Assembly (NCBI RefSeq): GCF_964275005.1 | Contig: NC_092690.1 | Coordinates: forward strand, 8,956,336 to 9,020,335 | Length of the DNA: 64,000 nt | Source: Diadema setosum | Taxonomy: Eukaryota > Echinodermata > Echinoidea > Diadematoida > Diadematidae | Reading direction: 5' to 3' | Part shown: positions 32,659-42,764 of the stretch, one piece after another | How positions within the stretch are numbered: position 1 is the stretch's first letter | Layout of the letters: every line of letters begins with the position of its first letter | Made by a program: the position numbers and the translations under genes | The notes under the pieces: model-generated | What the model was told of the DNA's origin: nothing | The model's database searches: none | The model's input: only the letters and a program-made list of their open reading frames with translations

Positions 32659-32830
32659 GTGGATTCCCCACTCAGTTCAGAGTCATCCGAAACAGAAAGT
32701 TCTCCTTTATCAGGGGATGAGATTTCTGAGCATGAAATAGCAAATGCAGACGGAATTCTGACATATAGGTTCGAAGCTATGGCAAGCGACAGTGACTGGA
32801 GGATGTCAGGAATAGTGATATATAGTCCGA
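32659..32830 (+). pseudogene. Exon relic with Ser/Glu-rich and RFEP-type motif, copy 1 (P2X7-ballast-like family?)
   Basis: MDSPLSSESSETESSPLSGD leads to EIANADGILTYRFEAMASDS. Two more copies of the ILPYRFEP core occur at 33027-33135 and 34150-34205. This resembles the N-terminus of multi-copy proteins in fish and invertebrates annotated as P2X7-like, which open with PYRFEP and carry a Cys-rich ballast-type domain. That domain is not seen here, so the assignment is tentative. Confidence 0.4.
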
Positions 32831-33026
32831 GTGATATCAATGTTACTTGTTGCATGTATGTATTTGAAACCTCTTTCCAGTAGACCGAAAGGTGGGGATG
32901 TGTATTTGAGTGTTAGTGTATGTTAGACATATCACATACAAATAACAATTTGCCCAACAAATTTCTTCTGCTGAGTGTTAAATCTGTTTTATGAAAGATC
33001 ATCCCCCACCCTAAAAGTTTCGGCGC

Positions 33027-33135
33027 TACATGAGCATGAAATAGCAAATGCAGACGGAATTCTGCTGTATAGGTTCGAACCCATGGCAAGCGACAGTGAC
33101 GGGAGGATGTCGGGAATATTGGGCAGAGGGTGAGT
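33027..33135 (+). pseudogene. RFEP-type exon relic, copy 2
   Basis: The sequence from GAGCATGAAATAGCAAATGC repeats copy 1 and reads YRFEPMASDSDGRMSG. It runs into a shared downstream repeat (33122-33340) that is also found next to copy 3. Confidence 0.5.
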
Positions 33136-33340
33136 TGAAGATAACCAGAAAGGGAGTCTGGCTGTCTATCAAAAGTTTAATAGGACCAGGGGGATTTGGT
33201 AACCAATCACAGACTGGGAAAAAAAACACATGATACCGCAATAACCGATAGGACGAAAGAAAACCAGGAAACTACAAAATGCATATATTTCTAGTGTATA
33301 ACTAAGCTCCAAAGGGTGAGGAAAGTTGTGTATAGGTATA
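33122..33340 (+). repeat. Repeat with CCAAT-type box, copy 1
   Basis: TTGGGCAGAGGGTGAGTTGA, CTGTCTATCAAAAGTTTAAT and TTTGGTAACCAATCACAG occur in the same order at 34342-34600. It contains an AACCAATCA box. In copy 2 this is followed by a TATAAATA motif, so the unit may be a promoter region of a repeated gene or LTR. Confidence 0.6.
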
Positions 33341-33361
33341 CCAAGGCAAAACAATTACTAG

Positions 33362-33790
33362 TACCGTTAACATTGAGAAGCCACCTGTACACTGTGTATA
33401 AGCTTATGTTTCATGTGTAGTTGTGATTGAAATTGTGGGATTATAATTTGTTAAGCTGACTGCACAAGACAATAATACAGAACGGTCATTTTGTAACCTT
33501 ATCGCCTGGAATTCAGGTCCTTAGGCAAGGCCAGTAAATAAATGTGCGATCTTTTTTTTTCACCCCAAATGCACCCACTTCCCACTGTAAATTGAGTTGA
33601 ATTGTGTCCCATTTTCAATTGTTCACATTAATCAATTATTGAACGAGTGGTGTGTCCTCTAGCTCCAGGTCGAGTAGACTACGAAGCTAACAGACCCTCT
33701 GAAAAATAAAACCCAGCCTACTCGGATTAACCTGTTGACCTAACGTCGAGCCCCTTCCCCAAGAGCTGAGGTGGGGGTGGGCTAGAACGG
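33362..33790 (+). repeat. LTR-like repeat, copy 2
   Basis: It aligns along its length with 15125-15543 and keeps the GGCAAGGCCAGTAAATAAAT and CTGAAAAATAAAACCC transcript-end motifs. Its right flank (GTTATCAGCACGATG) is also found near 19565, suggesting that all three sites derive from one retroelement family. Confidence 0.5.
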
Positions 33791-34149
33791 AACTCCAGAC
33801 CTTTCGCGTTATCAGCACGATGCTCTTTTCTAGATCTAAATCGTCATAAGATTCTGGTGTCCTGTTTGAGACAAGTTAGAGTCTCAGGAAAGTTTTCAGA
33901 AATATGGTACTTGTGTCAGTTGCTGATACGGCAAAACGGTCTAACTCGAAGATAGCCCGTTTTGCCGTGTAAGACATCACCAATAGCACCGATCATTTAT
34001 CTCTATCTTAGATAGAAAAAGAACCAGAAATATCTAAACAACAAAACTTTTTGAGACAAGCCGATGTCACCAATGGAAAGATCACCTACAGTAGATTCTA
34101 AAGTGTTCATAAAAAGTCACAATTTTCAAGATAGACCCTTTTTCCATGT

Positions 34150-34205
34150 GACGGCTGCAAGCGCAGACGGAAATCTGCCGTATAGGTTCGAACCCATGAC
34201 AAGCA
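34150..34205 (+). pseudogene. RFEP-type exon relic, copy 3
   Basis: GCAGACGGAAATCTGCCGTA reads DGNLPYRFEPMTS. It is shorter and more diverged than the other two copies, and its downstream repeat begins about 140 bp later. Confidence 0.45.
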
Positions 34206-34341
34206 ACATACATTGTATGTCATATGCATCGAGGGATGGATTGTGAACAAAGGAAAGGATTGAAGGCGTGAAACTAAGGGTTTATTTGACAGGACATGTG
34301 GAACTGTTCTATTTAGGGAACAAGATTAAAGGGCCGATGTC

Positions 34342-34600
34342 AGGAGTATTGGGCAGAGGGTGAGTTGAAGCTAACCAGCAGGGAGTATTGCTGTCTATCA
34401 AAAGTTTAATAGAACCAGGGGCCGAGGTCTGGGGGGGGGGGGGGGGGGGTTTGGTAACCAATCACAGCCTGGTAAAAGACCACCTGATGCTGCAAAAACC
34501 AATAAGCAGTAAGAAGATAGAAAATTAAGAAATACATAAATGTTTAGGGTATAAATACAGCTCAATAGGGTAAGTAAGTCAGAATCTGCCAATTCCAGCC
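34342..34600 (+). repeat. Repeat with CCAAT and TATA-like boxes, copy 2
   Basis: It matches 33122-33340, with a G run at about 34431-34450. AACCAATCACAGCC (CCAAT box) lies about 100 bp ahead of GTATAAATACAG (34550-34561), a plausible TATA box. Confidence 0.55.
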
Positions 34601-34870
34601 ATTCCCACCATCGTACACACAGGGAACTGAGAACTTTTGTCCTGAGTTTGATATCGTCCAATGCCCATGCATCGATCATGCCCCTCCCTCAGTGGCGGGA
34701 ACCAGCCTGAGCCCGGCTACACCAGAAGGCCTGCGCTGACGCCCACCCTCCCAGCACTCTCGGCCGAACTATTGGCCATTCTGACCCCAGCACTGTCACC
34801 CGGTCCCAAAGGTGAGAGGAGAGGAGAGAGGAAACTGCCCCCAGCTTTGGCGACTGGCTTGTACACTGTA
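34600..34870 (+). repeat. Retroelement leader-like repeat, copy 3
   Basis: GAACTGAGAACTTTTGTCC, CCCCTCCCTCAGTGGCGGGA and GAGCCCGGCTACACCAGAAG match 14660-14880 in order. It lies directly after the CCAAT/TATA-bearing repeat, as a transcribed leader would. Confidence 0.55.
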
Positions 34871-34885
34871 CACTTAGAAATGTCA

Positions 34886-34942
34886 GTATTACGCGCTTTA
34901 TAAGTGTTATTTATTATTGTTGTTGCTATTATAATAATAATA

Positions 34943-34976
<34 letters not shown>

Positions 34977-35153
34977 CCATTATTAATATCATTATTGTTA
35001 TTATTACTATTGTTATCATTATTATTATAAAAATGATTATTATTATCACTATTATTATTATCATTATTATTATCATTATCATTATCATTATTATTATCAT
35101 TATTATTATTATCATCATCATCATCATCATCATCATCATTATCATCATTATTA

Positions 35154-35193
<40 letters not shown>

Positions 35194-35203
35194 CATTATT
35201 GTG
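34886..35203 (+). repeat. SINE-like tail expanded into a ~290 bp ATT/ATC microsatellite
   Basis: ACGCGCTTTATAAGTGTTAT is followed by ATTATT/ATCATC repeats to 35203. The start matches the usual box-plus-tail end of a SINE, so the microsatellite probably grew out of the SINE tail. Long Ile-only open frames on both strands are artefacts of this repeat. Confidence 0.8.
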
Positions 35204-35449
35204 AAGCGAACCCCCTCTCTGGACTTAATTCAATTCCCCTCCCCCCACTTTTTGACTTAATTCAATTCTTTTAGTTCCCATTCCCCCCCCCCCCCACTTA
35301 CTTCTAAATTCAAAAGCAAGTGATATGTTGATGCATATTGAGCGAGTGTACACACACGGTAAGACGAAAGGTCAAGGTGACCTTGTTTTCCATGCAATGT
35401 CACTACGTAGTGGACAGTGTATACACATAGGCATGTATTGCATACATGT

Positions 35450-37474
35450 ACATTTTTACGTATGGTATGCGAAGATGGTACTTCACCCCATAAAAGTGAC
35501 CTAATTTTTTTTTTTTTTTTTTTTTGAGTGACAGACTGTAATTCCTTGTTGAACTTATAGATTATAGAGAGGCCCATTGTTTAGAGATGAAAACAGAGTA
35601 CAGACTTTCACAAGAAGACAAGATTTCATGTGATGTTCCTGTGATAGCCATACAGATTATTCCATATGTGGGACTGGTATTTACGCAGTATAACGATCAA
35701 GAGTTACATCAAGTGTGAAATCTATCATTCATATGTGTTATAATAAATTGAATGGGTTGTAGTTGTTTCTCACAACAATTATGATTATTAAGCGAGATAC
35801 TTGCAGGATGAATAATAGATTTTGTTATATCCACACCAGATTCCCCATGTCAGATTTGAATCTCCAGCAAGTACGATGCGTGCGCATTTTATTCCCCATT
35901 AATATTAATGAGTTCACGGATGTCGTGTTACATAACATTGAACGAATGGTAATTTCGGGGTGGACCGAGAGTATATAAGGGGGTCGTCTGAGCAAGAAAA
36001 ATTGTCTTGTCGAGAGATAAGGCGTACAGAACAGAAGAAGAGGAAAGAGAACAAGAAAACAGACGGACTCTTAACAGATAAACAGTTCAAATTGCCTTCC
36101 ATTCTCCCTAGTAGGCCTACAGTTTAGGTTGAACCCCCATCCAAGGGCTTTACACCAAACTATTTCATGGATCCCAAGTTGAATAACCATGACGGTCACT
36201 TACGTGCTGGGTTCAGCAGTGACGTACAGTGTAGTTTGTAAGTTAGGTCAAGCGTACATCCCGTTGCATTATGCAACACACCAGACATGTTATTGTTAAT
36301 GTCACAGAATCTTAGTGCACACACCGTTGCTGATGCAAGTACCAAATATGTTATTGTCAATGAGCAAGGAATTTTGGTAATTCCCACTGCATATGCAGCA
36401 ACCAGATATGTAATAGAATTCTAGAGAATAGATATATTCTGCTGGTATAAACTGCGAGAATTTCAGTCATAAAGCAATTTTAGTAGATTTATAGGCCTAT
36501 CAGTGGAGGACACACTGATGATGTTTTGTAGGACTATGTGAGGTTGTCCGTTGCTATGCGATTGAGTTAGTTGGAGTTAGTTAGTTGTTAGTTGTTGTTC
36601 TTGCTTTCAAAGAGTTGGTATTCGATTGGACCCTTTCAAAAAGAGTAGTAGAAACAATGAAAATGAGGATGCTTATTGAGCTTAGTGTTAAGTTACGTCA
36701 TACATCCGTAAGTGATGAGTGTCAGCTATTGAGTATGTCAGGAGTTATGATATTAATTTGAATAATGGTTAGATTTAGGGATAACAGCTAGAAATGTAAG
36801 AAGTATTGCAGTTATGCATTTGTTCTTGCTCACTTGATAAGCTCAGACAGAGAGGGCAGAGGCCACATGTCATTATACAGACTGTGATTGCCTAGAATGA
36901 AGCTTTTATGTTGTTAACCTGAATAATTGTCTATAAAGGGGATGAGTTCCTGAGACTGTATAGATAATTTTGGAGAAGAAGGAGTACCAGTTATAAGCTA
37001 GGCTTGCACCGACATAGTGAGTGGGGTCAAAGACTAGGAGTGGTTATTTGGTTTTATTGTCACAATTTCGTACATTATCTACATGGTTGCCAGATATCAG
37101 ATGTTTTTTTATGAATTATGATGATGCAATCATCAGTCCCCTAATTATATATTTCTTTATATTGTATGATTTTCAGTTAAGAATTAGATTGTGTTACTTA
37201 CGAATCTTACTTTCTTTCTTTGATTATATCTTATTGTTATGCGCAGTTGAGTATATACATTGTATGCTTTATAGAAACTGCGCAATATAAAAAATCCAAA
37301 ATTATTATTATCATTATTACTTTTATTGTTCGGAGAAGAGGTGGAACATGGACATGGTATTTGTTATAGGCAGGCCTATAAAGCAGAACATGTTGTGTGT
37401 AGGTTCTATCTTTTATCATTATCATTATTAGGTTGAAAATTGTATTGCGCTGGGGACGTGTGGTTAGTGTAACA
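35450..37474 (+). repeat. Left direct repeat (probable 5' LTR) of the Gypsy fossil
   Basis: It starts near the block TACTTCACCCCATAAAAGTG and ends GGTTAGTGTAACA. The TATATAAGGGGGTCGTCTGA promoter-like block lies about 520 bp in. It ends with a short SINE-like ATT tail insert near 37300-37325 that is absent from the right copy. Confidence 0.65.
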
Positions 37475-37514
37475 ACGGCCATCGACAACACCGACTTCGT
37501 CAACAAGACCAACA

Positions 37515-37802
37515 ATGATGGCATATGAATTTTCGGATCAGTTTGCAAACCTTGTACGAAAGTCACTGCAGACAAAGCGGGCAACTAGATGCAGTGCCAG
37601 TGGGCAGTTTCAGCCCAAGCAATCAGTCCTTAGCTGGTTGGAGGAGAAGTGGCCTGTAGGGCGTATCGTTTACTGTATCAGTTGCAGAGTATACTGTAGG
37701 AACAAGTATGCCTTGAGAAATCACTTTTATAAGTACCATTTCAAGAGTACCAAAAAAAAATTACAGATATTGTTACGAATTCTGATGAGACATAATTCAT
37801 GA
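37515..37802 (+). CDS. Small C2H2 zinc-finger frame inside the Gypsy fossil
   Basis: A 95-codon frame from MMAYEFSDQFANLVRKS includes CISC, 12 residues, then HFYKYH, giving Cys-X2-Cys-X12-His-X4-His, a C2H2 finger. It opens only about 40 bp after the left direct repeat, where gag would normally start. It is cut off by the TACTGT MITE. It may be a gag-region relic or an exon of an unrelated gene captured there. Confidence 0.35.
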   Translation: MMAYEFSDQFANLVRKSLQTKRATRCSASGQFQPKQSVLSWLEEKWPVGRIVYCISCRVYCRNKYALRNHFYKYHFKSTKKKLQILLRILMRHNS

Positions 37803-37804
37803 TA

Positions 37805-38003
37805 TACTGTACGAGCTGAAATTTTCGCGTACAGATATTTTCGCGTATTGCTACTTGAAGGACATTTTCGCGTGTTGTTAATTTCGCAGTTGCGAGGGTC
37901 TAACTGAACTTAGTTATTCGCGCGTTGTTATTTTCGCGGTTCAAAGGTAATTCGCGAAATTCACGAAAATAAAACCACCGCGAAAATTTCAGCTCGTACA
38001 GTA
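37805..38003. mobile_element. MITE with perfect 25 bp inverted ends
   Basis: TACTGTACGAGCTGAAATTT and five further bases at the left are an exact inverted copy of the right end. The 199 bp element is full of TTTTCGCG motifs and is non-coding. It sits at TA inside the Gypsy fossil and is therefore younger than it. Perfect ends suggest recent movement. Confidence 0.85.
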
Positions 38004-38085
38004 GCACTTACATCGTATGTTCTGTATATTCCATATATATGTAAGGCGACAGACAAGTACCCCCTCCTGCGTCTGAATTTGTAGA

Positions 38086-38583
38086 CTAGCTCCCAATTCT
38101 GTTACGTGCAAGGTTAAAGTTTCTGCCAGCAGGTTCTTGACCCTCGACAGTCATTGCCCTTTTTACATGAAACTCCCAAAAACAAAAATCTTTTGATTCA
38201 TAGACAGGCAGCTTGGATGGACTGAATGAAGTGATCATAACATTAGCCAGAAACAGCCATTGTGAGTCATCCACCATCGGATGCAAGCAGCAATGTTGAG
38301 AGCCCAAAGTGTTGATATTTAAATAAATTATCCCAAACTCCAGGAGGGAACTTCTGCCCAATTTTTGTTTTATATTGAGTGGTGATGGCGTCAATTGTAT
38401 TGTCTCCCAACCTGTCACACATCTGTCTTGACCACTATCCCCATGGAGCCCTCTAATGACTTGTGGTTTAAATGTCCAAGACAACTTGGTTAATTCCTGG
38501 AACATTTCTTGTATTGATCTGTCATCCCCTGTAGGCAGATCATGGCACTTAGGACTAATGAGATGAGTTATCCAAGATGACAA
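38086..38583 (-). CDS. Unrecognised 165-codon frame antisense within the Gypsy fossil
   Basis: The frame has mixed, protein-like composition (for example GSQHCCLHPMVDDSQWLF and KDFCFWEFHVKRAMTVEG) and no low-complexity bias, unlike most chance frames here. I do not recognise a family. It lies between the zinc-finger frame and the reverse transcriptase, on the opposite strand. It may be chance, or a captured exon. Confidence 0.25.
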   Translation of the reverse strand: MSSWITHLISPKCHDLPTGDDRSIQEMFQELTKLSWTFKPQVIRGLHGDSGQDRCVTGWETIQLTPSPLNIKQKLGRSSLLEFGIIYLNINTLGSQHCCLHPMVDDSQWLFLANVMITSFSPSKLPVYESKDFCFWEFHVKRAMTVEGQEPAGRNFNLARNRIGS

Positions 38584-38944
38584 TCATTTTAAGCTAATCT
38601 CAGAACCTCTGCAAAAGTAATCGTTATGGGATGGAAATATAAAGATTAAGATTAAGATGAGGAGTGATGTGGGTGTGAAGTGAGATGTTTTGGAGGATGT
38701 GTTAATGAATGTGTAATGACCTATATATCCCCAGCCTTTACCCCCAAACCCTCAGTCGAGTCAGAAGAAGAAGAACAGTCCCAGAGCCGCCCCGGTAGAA
38801 GTCCCAGTCCCAGCCCCAACCCCAACCCCATCTCGGCTCCCGTATTCCAGTTCTCGCTCATCTCCATTATTCTTCTGTAACGTACTAATTTTTCCAAAGC
38901 TGCATATCTTTGAAATGTATTCCAAAGTTTCGACTGGAAATTGG

Positions 38945-39030
38945 ACTTGTAATTGTCAACGCCAGTAACTTCGTTCGAAACCTAAGCAACTTGAAATTGG
39001 ACTGTTGTCAACGCCAGTAACTTCATTCGG
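38945..39030 (+). repeat. ~50 bp tandem duplication
   Basis: GAAATTGGACTTG... TTGTCAACGCCAGTAACTTC occurs twice with a period of about 50 bp (second copy of the latter block at about 39004-39023), with a few differences. Confidence 0.6.
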
Positions 39031-39307
39031 GACATTAAATATTGCCAGTCTTGTTAAAGGGACCATCTCATTGAAACTCCACGCATTCATCAATTTAATA
39101 CATCTATTCAAAGAAGAAGAACCCGAATCGGCAATGCTCGTGTGTTCAACGAGCAGAGGAAATCCAGCCCAGCAGATGCCTTGTTCCTGAGATGCCCCAC
39201 TCCCAGAGCCGCCCCATCCCTGGAGACGCCCCATCCCTGCAGTAGATGCACCATCCCCGGAGAGGCCCCATCCCTGCCTGTCAGCCGTTTCGTTAAAGGA
39301 GGACGCC

Positions 39308-39850
39308 ATGGAAAAGTGTTTGGGGGACCTCAATCACACCTCCTGCTTCATCTACCTAGATGACATAATTGTGTTTGGTAAGAGAGTTGAGGAACACGTA
39401 TCTAGACTAGAAGCAGTAATACAATGTCTTGCTGAGCACGGTTTCAAGCTAAAAGCATCAAAATGTAAGATTCTCCAGACCTAAGTGAAATTTCTCGGAC
39501 ACATTCTCTTGGCTGAGGGAATTGAAACCGACCCCGACAAAACTGAATCAGTTCGAATTGGCCTACCCCACAAAACGTAAAAGAACTGCGATCTTTTCTC
39601 GGCCTGGCTAGCTATTATTGCAAATTCATCCCAAATCTCTCCAAAATAGCTAGTCCTTTGCATGAACTTCTCGGAGGCCCCAAGCGGAGAAGGGGCAAGA
39701 CCAAATTCTCCTGTCCCCCCGTAGCACCCCCCTGGGTCTGGAGCAAGAGGCATAGTGATGCTTTTCAGCGAATTAAGGACCACTTGACTAGCCCCCCTCT
39801 GCTTCAGTATGCAGATTTCTCAAACCATTCATTCTGCATACAGATGCCAG
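39308..39850 (+). pseudogene. Reverse transcriptase portion of the Gypsy fossil
   Basis: CFIYLDDIIVFG contains the YLDD catalytic box of Ty3/Gypsy reverse transcriptase, followed by the usual HGFKLKASKCKI and KFLGHILLAEGI blocks. The palm domain upstream is missing or degraded. It is broken. Confidence 0.8.
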
Positions 39851-39854
39851 TACA

Positions 39855-40454
39855 CAAGGTTTAGGCGCAGCCCTATACCAAGTAGACGAGAAAGGTAGAG
39901 AGAGAGTAATTGCCTATGGTAGCCGGACACTCAATCCCAACGAACAAAATTGCCCAGCCCATAAGTTAGAATTTTTGGCTCTTAAATGGGCTGTGACAGA
40001 GAAATTTCACGACTTCTTGTATGGAAATAAAGTCCCTGTTGTCACTGATAACAACCCCCTCACGTATGTCCTCACCACTGCCAAACTGGATGCTGCTGGG
40101 CACCCTTGGCTAGCGGCTCTTGGAAATTATGATTTGACCATAGCATATCGCTCCAGCCAAATGAATGTAGATGCAGATGCCTTCTCCCGCCGACCTCTGT
40201 CTGAGTCACTCGAACCCACCCCTCCAGTTAACGGGGAAGCCCCTATTGGTAAGGACACAGTACAGGCTGTAATAGACTATGCGCTGCATGTAGACGTAGA
40301 GAGAAGCCCCTTCGTTGAACTCGTAAACCAGGGCAGTGCTTGCACTGGCGAAGCGTCCCATGAACTGAGTAATGCCCCAAACGAGCCCAGGTTCCCCAGT
40401 GAGCCACCAAACTGGGCCCAGGAACAGAGGGAAGACCCTGTAATTAGTAATTAA
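39855..40454 (+). pseudogene. RNase H portion of the Gypsy fossil
   Basis: The blocks VIAYGSRTLNPNEQNCPAHK, LALKWAVTEKFHDFLYG, VVTDNNPLTYVLTTAKLDA and VDADAFSRRP are the standard Ty3/Gypsy RNase H sequence and its link to integrase. An open frame covers 39975-40454. Confidence 0.85.
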
Positions 40455-40518
40455 TTACATAGCTAGTGGAGTTTGCCCCCCAACTAGGACCCGTAAGAAA
40501 GAATCTCAAGAAGTAAAC

Positions 40519-41349
40519 ATGTTGCTGCGCAAATGGGACAGACTGGTTGTGAGAGAGGGTGTGTTGTATCGAAGGAGAGTGGTCAAAGGGAAAGAGCTGT
40601 TTCAGTTAGTCCTCCCCCGTAAATTTCGCTGGTTAGCTGTAGAGTCCCTACATGATGAAATGGGCCACCTTGGAGTAGAGAAAACTCATGATCTTGTTCG
40701 AAGTAGGTTTTACTGGCCCCACCTAGGTCGGGATGTCAAGCAGTACATTATTACATGTGGTCGATGTGTCAGGAGGAAGGGCGCTCTTAACTCACGTAAC
40801 ACTGCCCCCATGGTCAACATCAAAACCACGCAGCCCCTCGAACTCGTTTGCATGGACTTTTTGACACTGGAAGAGTCCAAAGGAGGGCATAGTAACATCT
40901 TGGTAATAACTGATCACTTCACCCGCTATTCCATTGCCGTCCCAACCCACAATCAGACTGCAAATACCACTGCAAAGGCCCTTTTTTATAACTTTTTGGT
41001 ACATTACGGTTTCCCTGAACGCTTGCATTCAGACCAGGGACGAAATTTTGAGTCAGATGTAATTCACAATTTGTGCAAAGTGGTTAAAATCCAGAAATCG
41101 AGAACCACCCCATACCACCCCCAGGGAAATGGGAGTTGCGAGCGAATGAATCGGACACTGCTGAGTGTGCTTGGGACATTAACGGAGGACAAGAAAAGTG
41201 ACTGGAAGTCACATGTAGCTCCCATGATCCATGCATACAACTGTACCAAACATGACGTCACTGGGTTTTCTCCCTTTTATCTCATGTTTGGGAGACATCC
41301 CCGCCTCCCCACTGACATGTACTTAGGCTTAGATGTATTAAAGAGATAA
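40519..41349 (+). pseudogene. Integrase portion of the Gypsy fossil
   Basis: A 276-codon open frame includes the HHCC zinc site ([13 protein letters not shown] then CGRC), the core with [24 protein letters not shown] and [19 protein letters not shown] supplying the D, D and E positions, and the [19 protein letters not shown] block. It is the best preserved part of the element. Confidence 0.9.
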
Positions 41350-41351
41350 TC

Positions 41352-42010
41352 AGTCACACAATGTCCCTGAGTATGTCTCGAGTCTGCGCGAGAGACTACA
41401 TTACGCGTACAGACTAGTCTCTGAGCGTGATGATCAAGCCGGTGTTAGGAATAAGGCCTTATACGATAGAAGACTGAAGGAGAATAAAGTCCAAGTCGGA
41501 GACCGAGTTCTAATCAGCAATGTTGGCGTAAAAGGCAAGAATAAGCTTGGTTATAAATGGGGTAGGGTCCCCACTGTAGTCCTTAAACAACCAAATGAAG
41601 ACATACTCGTGTTTGTGGTACGCCCAGAAGTAGGTGGTGGGAAAACCAAAACTCTTCATCGCAATCTACTTCTCCCTTGCAATTTCCTTCCCAAGGGTGC
41701 CCCTCCCCATCCCCCATCTCCCTCGGCCGCGAAATGTAATTGCCCCAAGAGGTATTTCCCCAATCTTGAAAGTGTTCATGAGCTTGAACATGATGAACGC
41801 ATGATTGATGACATTGATGAGAATAGTGCGAGTGCATGGAACCTCCCGTTTGCTGATGTGAATCAGGTGCCCCGGGCTCCTGAACCCTCGAATGATGAGT
41901 CCCCGAATGACGAGCCCCCGAACGATGTGCCCCCGAAGGATGTGCCCCTGCCCTATGAGCCCCCACCAGAGTGTGGCAATGAGGAAGGCCGAGGAGACGG
42001 ACAATGCTAA
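41352..42010 (+). pseudogene. Integrase C-terminal module and tail of the Gypsy fossil
   Basis: YRLVSERDDQAGV, YDRRLKENKVQVGDRVLI and GYKWGRVPTVVLKQ form the GPY/F-like module. An acidic tail with pentapeptide-like repeats of PNDEP/PNDVP type (around 41885-41960) ends the polyprotein. Confidence 0.75.
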
Positions 42011-42269
42011 GGAATTAAATGAAATGTCATTGTTGGGTGGGAAAGTACGAAGAAGAAATGAGCATACCCTGCACCTGCCTAGCCCTACAAATCCAAGAGC
42101 CCACAATCCCTGAGCAGATGCCCCAGATTGCAGTTTAAAACCTATATAAACTGTTCTTTTTTTAGTGGGGACCCCAAGCCAAAGGGTGGCAAGGTCTCCT
42201 TGGAGATGTGGAAAGACGAGGTGGAGTGCCTCGAAAAAGATGAGACTAGCCCCCCTGATGCTTTGAAAG

Positions 42270-42430
42270 ATTACTTCACACAATCTTTTTGGCTTTATTC
42301 AAGTTCTCTTTTTTCCTTTTCATTGTTATATGTAAATGATTGATATCTTTCTGTTTTGTATTGTAAAATTCAATACTTGTTGTACTGTTTTTATCCGAAA
42401 ATGAGATGAATAAACGAATTGAATTGATTA
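42270..42430 (+). repeat. LINE or SINE 3' end relic
   Basis: A T/A-rich segment ends AAATGAGATGAATAAACGAA and TTGAATTGATT. AATAAA plus a short GAATT repeat is a common LINE/SINE 3' tail. No coding remains. Confidence 0.4.
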
Positions 42431-42764
42431 GGAAGGCAATCATTGAGGGGGGAGGCAGGACAAATGGTTTTGAATATGCCCCCCAGAGAAAACGGTTTCA
42501 GATACTGTTATGAAATTGGAAAGATTTTATGGTACCTTAGAGAGCGGGGCAATGCTGCTACATCAGCTACACTGCACCTGACAGCTCCCAATTTTTTTTG
42601 CCGAGGCGACCAATATCTGTGCTTAATCCTGACATGGGGTATGGTACGGTACACTCTTCAGTGCAAGATAATCCACTTCATTCCCAGATAAAACAGTGAT
42701 CTATGCATTTTCATTTACAATTTTAACTAAATAATATACGAAATTTGTTTGTATAAACACAGAA

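Noticed and set aside
34717-35260. Long Ile/Met-only open frames on both strands (159 and 118 codons)
   Set aside because: They are translations of the ATT/ATC microsatellite.
41583-42283. Minus-strand open frames of 127 and 205 codons
   Set aside because: They are antisense to the acidic, repetitive tail of the Gypsy polyprotein; the Ser-Gly-Ala-His-Arg repeats are shadows of it.
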